Shown here: piece after piece, positions 16,552 to 26,890 of the stretch
Layout: each line of letters begins with the position of its first letter
How positions within the stretch are numbered: the stretch's first letter is position 1
The notes under the pieces: model-generated
Told to the model about the DNA's origin: nothing
The model's input: only the letters and a program-made list of their open reading frames with translations
The model's database searches: none
Assembly (NCBI GenBank): GCA_963744305.1
Contig: CAVUTF010000039.1
Span: 40,517-104,516, forward strand
Length of the DNA stretch: 64,000 nucleotides
Direction: 5' to 3'
Source: FEN-1219 sp963744305
Lineage (GTDB): Bacteria; Pseudomonadota; Gammaproteobacteria; Steroidobacterales; Rariloculaceae
Position numbers and translations under genes: made by a program

Positions 16552-19095
16552 TCAGTTTACACGCACGCCGGGCGCCGCCGCTTCGCTCGCGGCGGCTTGC
16601 TGCGCGCCGCTCGAATCTGCGTCATGCGGCAACGCCTGCAAGCGGAACGCGTCGCTCGCGACGACGCCGGCGACGAGCGCGGAGAACCGGTAGTCGTCCT
16701 TCGCCGCCGCGCGCACGATCGCGCGCACTTGCGGCATGTCTCGATACTCGATCGCTCTGCCGATCGCGTACATCAGGAGCTTCTGCGTGAGCGCTTGCAC
16801 GAACTGATCCGGACGGCGGAGCAGCGCCTGCTTGAGCTCGACCGGACCCTTCACGGCAATGCCTCCCGGGAGCACTGTCGCTGCGTCGATCGGCTCGCCG
16901 GCCGCCTCATCGAACTCGCGCCACTGGCCCGTGGCGGTGAAGTTTTCGAGCGCGAGGCCGTAGGGGTCGATCACGCCGTGGCACGCGTTGCAGGTCTGAT
17001 CTGCTCGATGTTGCTCGAGCCGCGCGCGGATGGTTTTCGGCCGCTCGCCCGCGGGCGTAGTGAGATCCGTCTCGACGTTCGGCGGCGGCGGCGTTGGCGG
17101 CGTGCCCATGAGCTTGTCGAGCACCCAGGCGCCGCGCAGCACGGGCGACGTGCGATCGCCGTACGAAGTGCGAAGCAGCGCCGCACCCTTGCCGAGCAGC
17201 CCGTAGCGGGTCTCGTCGGCGAGCGTCACGCGCCGGAACTGCGGCCCGCGAACGGACGTGATCCCGTAATGGCGCGCGAGCCGCTCGTTCAAGAACGTAT
17301 GATCGGCCGTCAATATTTCCTGCACGTTGCGGTCTTCGAGCAGGATGCTCGAAAGGAACAGCGTAAGCTCCGTCGCGAAATCTTCGCGCAGCTCGTCGCT
17401 GAATTCGGGAAACAGGCGCTCGTCGGGATCCACCGCGTCGAGCTCGTCGAGATTGAGCCAGCCGAGCGCAAACTCCTTCACGAGCGTCGCGGCGCGCGGA
17501 TCGTCCAGCATGCGCTGCGCCTGGGCCTGCAGGACGCCGCTACCGCGCAATTTGCCCGCGGCGGCGAGCTCGAGAAGCTCGTCGTCCGGACCTTGGCTCC
17601 ACAAGAAAAACGACAGCCGCGAGGCGAGCTGCAAATCGTTGAGCGCGTACGCCTCGCTTGCCCCGGCGTCCTGCGGCGGCACGATTGCGCGGTAGAGGAA
17701 ATCGGGACTCGCGAGAACGGCGGTGACCAATTGCTCGATGCCCGCGTCGAACGACCCGCGCGCGGCACGGCCCGCTTCGAAAAACGGCATGAGGCGGTCG
17801 ACATCGTCCTGCTCAACGGGCCGGCGGAACGCGCGCCGTGCTAGGTTCGCGGTGATGCGCTGCGCGCACTCGCGTTCGTCAGCGTCAGTCTCGGGCTGGC
17901 AAACGAAGATCTTCTCGCGGCTTGCGGTGCGCGACAACACCGTGTGGCCGAACGGACCCGCGAGCTGAATTCCGCCGATCACGCGCGGCACGCGCATCAT
18001 GCCCGTGAAGCTGAAGCCGCCGTACGGAGTGAACCCGAAGATCGGCTCGTCGGTGGACGCGCGTGCGCGCTCGATGAACGTGACCACCACCTCGTGCACG
18101 CCGGCCGTGACTTGCACGGGGATGTTGGCGAAGCGCTGCATGATTTGCGCGCGCGCAGGCGCGCCGCCGCGATCGACGAGCTCAAGATCCGCTGGGCCGC
18201 CGAGCTTCGCCCGAAACACTTCGGCGCGATCGAGCAACATCACGAGCGTGTGCTCGGTTTCGAGCGAGCGCGGGTAGAGGCCCACGTCGAGATCCGTTAG
18301 CGTGATGCGGTATTCGCCGTCCGCCGGAAAACTGTGCTTGAACGAGGTTCCGCCGCGAGTGCCGAGCGGCATGCCGTCAACGTATCCGTCTTGATCTCCG
18401 CCCGGCGGCGGGAAATACGCGCTCGCGAGCTTCGGCTTCTCTTCGCCGATGGCGAGCCGTGCGACGGTGCGCGCGACACTGATGTATTGCTCGAGGAAGG
18501 CCGGGGACACGGAGAGCGCGGCGGCGATGTTCGTGAAGCCGTCGACCTCGATTTCGTTCGGCAAGTACTTCGCGGCGTCGATTTCGACGCCCAAAAGATC
18601 CTGCACGGCGAGCGCGTACTCGGTCCGATTCAGACGTTGAATCGGAACGTGGCCTGCCGCGAGCTCGGGCGCGTGCTCGTCGATCGATGCCTCGATGAAG
18701 CTCACGAGCCCATCGAGCGCTCGTTGCTCGGGTTGCGGATTGCCGGGCGGCGGCATCTGCCGTCCGCGCAGCTTGCGAACCGCCGCTTCGAACACTTCGG
18801 CCTTCTCGGGAATGGCTTCCGGGCTCAAACCCTCGAGCACGAGGTCGCCGGTTGCCTCGGCTGCGTTGTGGCACTCGGTGCAGTAGCTCTGGACCACGGC
18901 CCAGTGCTGCTCGGAGCGGTCGAAAATGAGGCCTTGATGGTAGGCAACGCCGGCGCCGCGGAGCACGAGCCGCCCGCGATGACTGCGCCGACAATCGCCA
19001 AGGACGTCGCAGCACAGGCATTCAGAAAGAATAGGTGGCCGATTCAGTCCAGTCCAGCCGGCACGCAGCCAATAGGTGTGCGCGAGGTCGCCCAA
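16552..19095 (-). CDS. DUF1592/DUF1588/DUF1585/DUF1595/DUF1587 c-type cytochrome-like protein
   Basis: A large secreted protein partnered with DUF1552. A heme-binding CTECH lies near the mature N-terminus and a second CNACH near residue 710. Between them are DUF1587 (RLNRTEYALAVQDLLGV), DUF1595 and DUF1592 (RLSFFLWSQGPDDELL) and DUF1588 (TSPVLRGAWVLDKLMG). DUF1585 ends the protein. The first 50 codons of the open frame look wrong: a signal-peptide-like sequence (SLAIVGAVIAGGSCSAAPAL) is present in another frame at about 18950-19025 but has no ATG. A frame break near 18900-18950 is likely, and the true start is unresolved. The gene heads the DUF1592-DUF1552-MBL-MBL operon. Confidence 0.88.
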   Translation of the reverse strand: MGDLAHTYWLRAGWTGLNRPPILSECLCCDVLGDCRRSHRGRLVLRGAGVAYHQGLIFDRSEQHWAVVQSYCTECHNAAEATGDLVLEGLSPEAIPEKAEVFEAAVRKLRGRQMPPPGNPQPEQRALDGLVSFIEASIDEHAPELAAGHVPIQRLNRTEYALAVQDLLGVEIDAAKYLPNEIEVDGFTNIAAALSVSPAFLEQYISVARTVARLAIGEEKPKLASAYFPPPGGDQDGYVDGMPLGTRGGTSFKHSFPADGEYRITLTDLDVGLYPRSLETEHTLVMLLDRAEVFRAKLGGPADLELVDRGGAPARAQIMQRFANIPVQVTAGVHEVVVTFIERARASTDEPIFGFTPYGGFSFTGMMRVPRVIGGIQLAGPFGHTVLSRTASREKIFVCQPETDADERECAQRITANLARRAFRRPVEQDDVDRLMPFFEAGRAARGSFDAGIEQLVTAVLASPDFLYRAIVPPQDAGASEAYALNDLQLASRLSFFLWSQGPDDELLELAAAGKLRGSGVLQAQAQRMLDDPRAATLVKEFALGWLNLDELDAVDPDERLFPEFSDELREDFATELTLFLSSILLEDRNVQEILTADHTFLNERLARHYGITSVRGPQFRRVTLADETRYGLLGKGAALLRTSYGDRTSPVLRGAWVLDKLMGTPPTPPPPNVETDLTTPAGERPKTIRARLEQHRADQTCNACHGVIDPYGLALENFTATGQWREFDEAAGEPIDAATVLPGGIAVKGPVELKQALLRRPDQFVQALTQKLLMYAIGRAIEYRDMPQVRAIVRAAAKDDYRFSALVAGVVASDAFRLQALPHDADSSGAQQAAASEAAAPGVRVN

Positions 19096-19317
19096 GCCAG
19101 AGCGACCTTCGAATCGAGCTCGAGCGAAAGCTTCTCGGGGCGAAAGCCGCTGAACGCGCCGCGGAGGGCTTTATCGCCTTAGCGCATAGAATAAGGAGAG
19201 CGTTATGTACGATCCATCGATCGTGCGCACTTCCACCGGCGGGGAACTGCGCCCGCCGCCCGGCATTGCGCTAACGATGCCGCAGGCCGCGGCAGAAGCG
19301 TACCCGGCCAGCGCCGC

Positions 19318-22065
19318 TCAGTTCGCGCTCGCCGCGAAATCGCCGCCCTTCATGAAGGTCATCTTGTCGAGATCAAAGTGCCGCCGCATCGCTTCGCGAA
19401 CGTCGTCCGCCGTCAGCGCGCGCACGCGCTCCTCGAGCTGCGCGTCCCAAGCCATCGTGCGTTCGTTGTGCGTGCCCGAGACGAGCATGCCGGTCAAAGC
19501 TCCGTCCTGACTGCGAGAAATTTGGCGGCCCTGCAACCAGCTGTCCTTCCCGGTGGCGACCTCCTCGTCGGTGTAGCCCTCCGTAAGCACCGTGGTTAGC
19601 TCGTCGCGAAACGACGCCTCGACGCGCGCGGCGTTTTGCGGCGCCGAGATCGCGTTCACGCTGAAGCGCGCGCCGTCGACCTTCGCCTGCGCGCTGAAGC
19701 TCGAGCCGACGCCGTAGCTCAAGCCCTCGCGGCCGCGGATGCGGCTGAACAGCCGCGAGCTCGCTCCTTGGCCGAGCAGGTAGTTGCCGAGCACGAGCGC
19801 GGGAAAGTCGGCGTGCTCGTCAGTCATCTTGATCGGCATCCCGGCGAGGAAAAATGCGTTCTCCTTGTCCGGCGTCTCGAACACCTGCTCCACGGGCGCG
19901 ATTTCGGGGCTCGGATACGGGTTCGGGATTTCCTTGTACGGCTTGGGACTGCGCCAACCGTCCAGCTTCTCGGCGAGCAGCTGCCGGACTGCTTCCGGAT
20001 CGAAGTCGCCTACGACGACGACCTCGGCATTCGACGCGCCGTAAAACGCACGGTGAAACTCGCGCAAGCGATCGGCTGAGAGATCCGCGTACGAGGCGAT
20101 ATCCTCCTCGATCGTCGCCACGTAGCGTACGTCTCGCGGCTCGTAGTTCTGCGCGGCGTGGCGGCCAAACGCCCGCTGCACGATCGCCTGCGGCTCGCTT
20201 CTCGATGCTTCGAGTCCCGCAAGCTGCTGATTGCTTAGCGTGTCGAGCTCGCCTTCCGGGAACGCGGGTGAGCGCAGCACTTCTATCGCAAGCTCGAGCA
20301 CCGGCAGCAGCTCCTGCCGCTTGGTCTGAGCGTTTGCGAAAACCGCGCCGACGCCGCCGCCGACGTTGAGCTGGCTCTGCCGCCGCGCGAGCTCGTCCTG
20401 AATCTCCTGGCGCGATCGCTCCGTGGTGCCGCGCATGAGCATCTGCGCCGTCATCGGCGCGACATCCGCGTACCCGCGCAGGCTATCCTCGTCGCCGAAG
20501 TTGAGCCGTATCGCCGCATTGACGGCGTCGCCGCGTGTTTCCTTCGGCAGCATCACGAGCTTGATGCCTCCCGGAAGCGTGACGCGCGTGGTGCGCGCGT
20601 CGATGTTGGCGGGCGACGGATCGAATGCCTCGCCTTCGGAGCGCGCCTGGTCGCCCGCATAGCCTTGCAGCATCGCCGCAAGATCGGGCTTTTCCGGAAT
20701 CTCGGCGCGGTCGGGTTGTCCCGGCATGAACAGGCCGACGGTGCGGTTCGACGCCTTTAGGTATTGCAACGCGGTGCGCTGCGCGTCTTCCGGCGTCACG
20801 GCCCGGACTCGATCGCGGTCGAGAAACATTAGGCGCCAGTCGCCGATCGAGGCCCAGGTGCAGAGCTGAATTGCGACGGCCTGAGAGTTGTTCATTGTCT
20901 GATCGAAGAACGACAGCGCGCGGTTCTTCGCGCGGTCCACTTCCTCGGCCGTGATCGGATTGGCGCGCAAGTCGTCGAGCGTTGCGAACATCGCGTCGCG
21001 TGCTTGCTCGAGCGATGCGTCTTGGCGAACGACGGCGACGAGGATCAGCAGTCCCGGATCTCGGAGCTGCAGCGTCTGGACGCCGACTTGAGAGGCAAGC
21101 CCCTTCTCGACGAGCGCTTTGTAGAGCCGGCCGGACGGCGCGTCGGTGAGCACGCTCGTAGCGATCTGCAGCGGCACGAAATCCGTGTGCGCGCCGGCGG
21201 CTACGTGGTAACCGGCCATCAAGAGCTGGATGTCGCCGACTCGGCGCACGAGCACTTCGCGCTCGCCGTCCTGGGTCGGCTCCTGCGTGTAGTTTTCCTC
21301 GAGAACGCGCTGCGGCCGCGGTATCGCGCCGAAGTGCTTGTCGATGAGCGCGAGCGTTTGCGGCTCCTCGATGCGCCCGGCAACGACGAGCACGGCGTTG
21401 TCGGGCTGATAGAACTTGCGATAGAAGGCCTGCAGGCGCTCGATCGGCACGTTCTCGATGTCGCTGCGGCTGCCGATGGGCGTGTTGCCGTACGCGTGCC
21501 AGATGTACGCGGTGGAAAGCACTCGCTCGAACAGCACGCGCGAGGGATTGTTCTCGCCGGATTCGAATTCGTTGCGCACCACCGTCATCTCGGTATCGAG
21601 GTCCTTTTGGGCGACGAACGAATTGATCATTCGGTCCGACTCGAGGTCGAACGCCCAGTCGAGGTTCTCCTCGCTCGCATCGAACGTTTCGAAGTAATTC
21701 GTCCGGTCCCACGCGGTCGAGCCGTTGAACTGCGCGCCGTGGTCTTGGAGCTCCGAGATGATGTCTGCGTGCCGCGTCGATCCTTTGAAAAGCATGTGCT
21801 CGAGCAGATGCGCCATGCCAGTCTCGCCATAGCTCTCGTGCGCCGAGCCGACGAGATACGTCATGTTCACCGTGATCGTAGCTTTCGATGGATCGCGAAA
21901 CAGCAGCACTTGCAAGCCGTTGGCGAGCCGATACTCCGTGATGCCTTCCACCGAGGTGACTCGCTCGACGCCGTCAGGCAACGCGACTTGTGCGCGCGCA
22001 ACGGAAATGCTGCACAGCACTAACACGACCGAAATGATCTGCAACGAGCGCGCAAACGTTTTCAT
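19318..22065 (-). CDS. Secreted M16 family zinc metallopeptidase (pitrilysin-like, two-domain)
   Basis: A 915-residue protein with a signal peptide ending SVARAQ. The inverted zinc motif HLLEH is at residues 86-90, followed by the distal glutamate in VRNEFESGENN, so the N-terminal M16 domain should be active. The second M16 half (from about residue 490) has no HxxEH and ends with RIRGREGLSYGVGSSF, typical of the inactive half that closes the peptide cage. It would degrade peptides in the periplasm. GAGGA lies 8 bases before the ATG. It stands alone on the minus strand. Confidence 0.93.
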   Translation of the reverse strand: MKTFARSLQIISVVLVLCSISVARAQVALPDGVERVTSVEGITEYRLANGLQVLLFRDPSKATITVNMTYLVGSAHESYGETGMAHLLEHMLFKGSTRHADIISELQDHGAQFNGSTAWDRTNYFETFDASEENLDWAFDLESDRMINSFVAQKDLDTEMTVVRNEFESGENNPSRVLFERVLSTAYIWHAYGNTPIGSRSDIENVPIERLQAFYRKFYQPDNAVLVVAGRIEEPQTLALIDKHFGAIPRPQRVLEENYTQEPTQDGEREVLVRRVGDIQLLMAGYHVAAGAHTDFVPLQIATSVLTDAPSGRLYKALVEKGLASQVGVQTLQLRDPGLLILVAVVRQDASLEQARDAMFATLDDLRANPITAEEVDRAKNRALSFFDQTMNNSQAVAIQLCTWASIGDWRLMFLDRDRVRAVTPEDAQRTALQYLKASNRTVGLFMPGQPDRAEIPEKPDLAAMLQGYAGDQARSEGEAFDPSPANIDARTTRVTLPGGIKLVMLPKETRGDAVNAAIRLNFGDEDSLRGYADVAPMTAQMLMRGTTERSRQEIQDELARRQSQLNVGGGVGAVFANAQTKRQELLPVLELAIEVLRSPAFPEGELDTLSNQQLAGLEASRSEPQAIVQRAFGRHAAQNYEPRDVRYVATIEEDIASYADLSADRLREFHRAFYGASNAEVVVVGDFDPEAVRQLLAEKLDGWRSPKPYKEIPNPYPSPEIAPVEQVFETPDKENAFFLAGMPIKMTDEHADFPALVLGNYLLGQGASSRLFSRIRGREGLSYGVGSSFSAQAKVDGARFSVNAISAPQNAARVEASFRDELTTVLTEGYTDEEVATGKDSWLQGRQISRSQDGALTGMLVSGTHNERTMAWDAQLEERVRALTADDVREAMRRHFDLDKMTFMKGGDFAASAN

Positions 22066-22571
22066 GACGTTTTTCCTCGCGTTGGCGTCTTACCAAGTAC
22101 AGTAGCACAGCAGCGAAACGTGCCTTAGCGTGCCATCCGCCCCGTGCGCGCGAGTCTCTGCCACACCACTCCTCATCATTCGCGTCGCGCGGTGTTCAGG
22201 CGTATATTTTCGGACCAAGGGCTGGATCTGACCTCACACAGTCAACAGCTTTGCCAAACTGGCCGTCCACCAAACCCTGCGGGGTCGGGCGTGACGCCAG
22301 ATGCTTGGAACCGGGGCCGGTAGTGAGCAGAGCCAGCCCTTTTCTCTGTGCGCAGCGAGCGCAACCGCCCAACACCGTCCTCCCCCGCGTCTTGGCGTCG
22401 CGTCCGCGAACCGCTGATCCGCATGGGTGTTCAGAGCGGACCGGGTGCGGATAGCAACAGGCTTCAGCGGGCCCGGCTCGCAGTCGGCCTAGATCAAGAA
22501 ATGTTCAGCCAACGGACCGCGACTCGTGTGCTATAACTGCCCCATATATCGGATTACCTTGAGATTATCGA
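22066..22571. other. Intergenic region between M16 peptidase and RND adaptor
   Basis: About 500 bases without a gene that I can support. The flanking genes diverge, so promoters for both should lie here. AT-richer patches (for example around 22200-22215 and 22540-22570) are compatible with this but no clear -35/-10 pair is visible. Open frames here are short, of mixed composition, and look accidental. Confidence 0.5.
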
Positions 22572-23675
22572 GTGATGGCACGCCCAGGATGCGCGTCCAT
22601 GCGGGGAATCGGCCCGCGAGTGCCAGGGATCGGCCGGTCGATTTCCCTCGCGATCGCTGTGCTCCTCGTATGCGCCGCTTGCTCGAAGCCCGAGGCGGCC
22701 AGCCGCGGGCCAGCCTCCAATGCCCCGGTCGTCGTTGTGACGGCTGCGGCTCGAGTCGAGCCCATGGGCATCGAGATCGAAGCGGTCGGCACGACGCTCG
22801 CGAACGAGTCCATACAAGTGACCACCAAGGCGCCGAACACGATCACGGCGATTCGCTTCGCCGAGGGCGCCGCGGTACAGAAGGGCGCGGTGCTCGTGGA
22901 GATGGAAGACGCCGAGGAGCAAGCCGCGCTCGCCGAAGCGCAAGCCGCGCTGGTCGACAGTCAGAGCCAATACAACCGCAGCCGTGACCTGCTCGCGCGC
23001 CAGGCGCTTTCGGTGGCCGAGCTCGATCAGCTCGAAGCGACGCTGAAGGCGAACCAGGCGCGCGTCGCGGCCGCCCAAGCGCGAGTCGACGACACGGTGA
23101 TCCGTGCGCCGTTCGCGGGCACGACGGGCTTCAGGCAGGTCAGCGTCGGCAGCTATGTCGGCGCCGGCACGTTGATCACGACGCTCGACGATACTTCCGT
23201 CATCAAGCTCGATTTCACGGTGCCGGAAACGTTCTTGTTCGTGATTCGCCGCGGGTTGCCGGTGGAGGCAGCGTCGGGCGGATTGCCCGATCGCACGTTC
23301 ACAGGACAGGTCACGAATCTCGACTCCAGAGTGGATCCTGTCACGCGCACGATCGCCGTGCGCGCGGAGCTCCAGAATCGCGACAATCTGCTGCGTCAGG
23401 GCATGTTCATGACCGTGACCTTGCAGGGAGAGATGGCCCCAGCGCTGCTCGTGCCCGAGGAAGCGATCGTTCCCGAGCAGGGCCGCACGTACGTCTTCGT
23501 GGTTCACGACAACACCGTGGCGCGCCGCGAGGTGCACACAGGGAAGCGGCGTCCCGGCGACGTTGAGATCGTCGAGGGCTTGCAGGAGAACGAGCGCGTG
23601 GTGATCGAGGGTACGCAGCACGTGCGCGACGGCACGGCCGTCGAGGAGTCGCGCACGGACGGAAGCTCCAGCTAG
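22572..23675 (+). CDS. RND efflux periplasmic adaptor (membrane fusion protein)
   Basis: A 367-residue adaptor starting GTG-ATG at 22572. The N-terminus has a signal segment ending in LLVCAACSKPE, a possible though non-canonical lipobox. Family features follow: barrel-sandwich half (KAPNTITAIRFAEGAAV), a short coiled hairpin (about 120-165), second half (IRAPFAGTTGFRQVSVGSYV), beta-barrel (LDSRVDPVTRTIAVRA) and membrane-proximal domain. It pairs with the RND permease 8 bases downstream. No regulator or outer-membrane channel gene is adjacent. The substrate is not inferable. Confidence 0.93.
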   Translation: MMARPGCASMRGIGPRVPGIGRSISLAIAVLLVCAACSKPEAASRGPASNAPVVVVTAAARVEPMGIEIEAVGTTLANESIQVTTKAPNTITAIRFAEGAAVQKGAVLVEMEDAEEQAALAEAQAALVDSQSQYNRSRDLLARQALSVAELDQLEATLKANQARVAAAQARVDDTVIRAPFAGTTGFRQVSVGSYVGAGTLITTLDDTSVIKLDFTVPETFLFVIRRGLPVEAASGGLPDRTFTGQVTNLDSRVDPVTRTIAVRAELQNRDNLLRQGMFMTVTLQGEMAPALLVPEEAIVPEQGRTYVFVVHDNTVARREVHTGKRRPGDVEIVEGLQENERVVIEGTQHVRDGTAVEESRTDGSSS

Positions 23676-23683
23676 GACCGCGG

Positions 23684-26600
23684 ATGCTGATCTCGGAAGT
23701 TTCGGTTCGCCGTCCCGTCTTCGCGACGGTGATCAGCCTGCTGCTGGTGATCTTCGGGCTCGTATCGCTGCAGCGTTTGTCGGTGCGCGAGTATCCGGAC
23801 ATAGAGCGGCCGGTGGTCTCGATCACGACCAACTATACGCGGCGCATCGGCGCAGGTCATCGAAACGAAGATCACGCAGTCCATCGAGGACTCGATCGCC
23901 GGCATCGAGGGCATTCTCAAGATCGAGTCCGACAGCGCCGGATGAGCGGTCCCAGGTCCGCATCGAGTTCGACGTGAACCGCGACGTCGACGCCGCGGCG
24001 AACGACGTGCGCGATCGCATCGCGCGCGTTGCGAGCAGGCTGCCGACCGAAGCCGATCCGCCGCAGATCGTGAAGGCGGATGCCGGCGCCGAAGCCGTCG
24101 TGACCGTCGCGTTCACCTCCGATTCGATGTCGATGCTCGAGCTCACGGACTACGCCGAGCGCAATCTCGTCGATCGGCTTTCGACGGTTCCGGGCGTTGC
24201 GCGCGTGAGCATCAACGGCGGCCGGCGCTACTCGATGCGGATCTGGATCGACCGCCAGGCGCTCGCCGCGCGCCAGTTGACCGTGACCGATATCGAGGAA
24301 GCCCTGCGCCGCGAAAACGTCGAGCTCCCGGCGGGCCGGCTCGAGTCGCGCACGCGCGAGTTTTCGCTGCGCACGATGGTCGGCCTCGAGACCGAGCAGG
24401 ATTTCCGCGATCTCGTGATCGCGCGCGGCAACGGGCGGCCACCTCGTGCGCCTCGGAGAGGTGGCCGAGGTTCAGATCGCCGCCGAGAACGAGCGGTCGT
24501 ACACGCGCTTGAACGGGCGCGCCGGAATCATGCTGCAGGTCGAAGCGCAATCGAAGGGTAATACGCTCGACATCGCGCGCGGCGCGCGCGAGGAAGTGGC
24601 GCGGATGCAGTCGAGCCTTCCCGCGGATGCGGTGCTCAACGTCAGCGTCGACAACGCGGTGCCGATCGAAGCCGCGTTGCGCGAGGTCTTGATTGCCGTC
24701 GGGTTCGCGCTCGTTTCCGTGCTCACCGTAATCTATATCTTTCTCGGCAATTTGCGCACGACGCTGATTCCCGCCGTCACGATTCCGGTGTCGATCGTTG
24801 CGGCGCTCACCGTCATGTACGCCCTCGGCTATTCGGTGAACGTGCTGACCTTGCTCGGTCTCGTGCTCGCGATCGGTCTGGTCGTCGACGACGCGATCGT
24901 CGTGCTCGAGAACGTGCATCGACGCAACGAGCTCGGCGAGCCGCCGCTCGTTGCCGCGATCACAGGTTCGCGCGAAATCGGCTTCGCCGTCATCGCCACG
25001 ACCCTTACGCTCGCCTCGGTATTCGTGCCGATCTCGTTCCTGCCGGGGGATCTCGGGCGGCTGTTCCGCGAGTTCGGCTTCACGCTGGCGGCGTCGGTGC
25101 TGTTGTCGGCGCTGATTGCGCTCACGCTGACGCCAATGCTTGCGTCGAAGCTGCCGGACGACAAAGGGCGCAGTAACCGCTTCGCGGAGACCACCGACGA
25201 GTTGTTCAAACGCTTCGCCGCGTTCTATGAGCGGACGCTTCGTAGGGTCGTGGTCCACCCGTGGCTCGTGCTGACCGTTCTCGGCGGGCTCATCGCGGTC
25301 GCGGTGGTTACATTCCGGACGGTGCCCGCGGAGTTCACGCCGCGCGCCGACGTCGGGCGCGGCTTTGTCGCACTCGAAGGCCCGGAGGGAGCGAGCTTCG
25401 AGTACATGGACCGCTACGCTCGCGAGCTCGAGGCGATTGCGTTCAAAGAGATGGAGAAAGGGCGACATCGAGCGATTCCTGCTGCGCGTGCCGAGTCAAG
25501 GCGGTAACGATCGCACCGGAGACGTGAACAACGCTCGCGCGTTCTTCATCATGAAACCGTGGGAGGAACGCGAGAGGTCCGTGCAAGATGTCGCGGATGC
25601 CCTCCTCGTGGAGGCCCGCAAGCTTCCGGGCGTCCGTGCCACCACGGGTCAGCAGGGCACCCTCGGCCGCCGCGGCGGCGGCGGCGGTGCCGGCGGCGGC
25701 GGAGGACAGCGGCCGGTGCAAGCCGTCATCGGCGGCCCCGACTACGAGCGCTTGGCTGTCTGGGCGGGCCAGCTGGTGCTGCTCGCGGAGGGCAATCCTG
25801 GGCTCGTCAACGTCGACACGAATTTCAAAGAGCGCAAGCCGCAGATGCGCGTGTCTGTGGATCGGAACCGTTCAGCCGACCTCGGTGTGTCGTTGGAGGT
25901 CGTCGGCCGGACGCTCGAGACCGTCCTCGGTTCGCGCATCGTCACCACGTTCGTGAACCGCGGCCGCGAGTACAACGTGATCCTGCAAGGCCGCGACGAC
26001 ATTCGCGAGACGAGCACCGATCTCACGAATATCCGCGTGCGCTCGACGCGCACGGATCAGCTGATTCCGCTGTCGAGCGTCGTCCGTATCGAGGAAACCT
26101 CCGGCACGATGCAGCTGTCGCGGTTCGACCGCTTGCGCGCGATCAAGGTTTCCGCCGACTTGGCTCCCGGATACACGCTGGGCGAGGCAGTGCAGTGGTT
26201 CGAGGACACCGTTCAGCGCGAGCTGCCGGCTGAGGCCGTGCTGATGTTTGACGGTGAGTCTGCCGAGTTCACGCGCACCGGCCAACAGCTGTATTTCACG
26301 TTCCTGCTCGCGCTCGCCGTCGTCTATCTCGTGCTTGCGGCACAATTCGAGAGCTTCGTGCATCCGATCATCATCATGGTCACGGTGCCGCTAGCGCTGC
26401 TCGGCGCCGTGCTCGGTCTGAAGCTCTACGGCCTCACGATCAACATCTTCAGCCAGATTGCGGTGATCATGCTGATCGGCATCGCGGCGAAGAACGGCGT
26501 GCTGATCGTGGAGTTCGCGAACCAGCTGCGCGATCGTGGCGTGGAGTTCACGGACGCGATCGTGGAAGCGGCCGTCACGCGGCTGCGTCCCGTGTTGATG

Positions 26601-26870
26601 ACGAGCCTCTGCACTGCGTGCGGGTCGCTGCCGTTGTTGCTTGCGACGGGTGCGGGGTCCGAGCAACGCCGGCCGATCGGGATCGTGGTGTTCTACGGAA
26701 TGTTGGTTTCGGTGTTTCTCACGCTGCTCGCCGTGCCGACGGTCTACTCGATCCTCGCACGGAAAACGCGCTCGCCGCGGCATGTGAGCAGGCTCGTGGA
26801 TCGCTTGATGGGCAGCAAAGGCGGCGCCGTCGCCGCCCCGGCGCCGCAGCAACGCCGCGACGAGCCGTAA
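23684..26870 (+). CDS. RND efflux permease, AcrB/HAE1-like (four frame breaks)
   Basis: An inner-membrane proton-driven efflux pump of about 1060 residues. Read across frames it shows VSVRRPVFATVISLLLVIFG, the porter domains, the TM4 motif GLVLAIGLVVDDAIVVLENV with the proton-relay aspartates, and the second half with GIAAKNGVLIVEFANQLRDRG. Breaks occur near 23841, 23941, 24433 and 25469. Each is repaired by deleting one base in a G/C context, so the gene is probably intact in the cell. The second porter region holds an unusual poly-glycine run (at 25666-25715). It follows the adaptor by 8 bases. Confidence 0.9.
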
Positions 26871-26876
26871 GCCAAA

Positions 26877-26889
26877 GCCGCTTTGCGGC
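26877..26889. terminator. Short hairpin between convergent genes
   Basis: GCCGC-TTT-GCGGC forms a perfect 5-bp stem between the stops of the RND permease and the convergent cell-wall hydrolase. There is no clear T run. It may act as a weak bidirectional terminator. Confidence 0.3.
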
Positions 26890-26890
26890 G

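Noticed and set aside
22554..25468. Minus-strand frames opposite the RND genes (22554-23621 and 24212-25468)
   Set aside because: They mirror the RND adaptor and permease, are rich in Arg, His and Ala, and have no recognisable domain or ribosome binding site.
23684..26870. Programmed ribosomal frameshifting in the RND gene
   Set aside because: Four breaks at unrelated sites, the same pattern in many other genes, and no slippery heptamer with a downstream structure; sequence error is far simpler.
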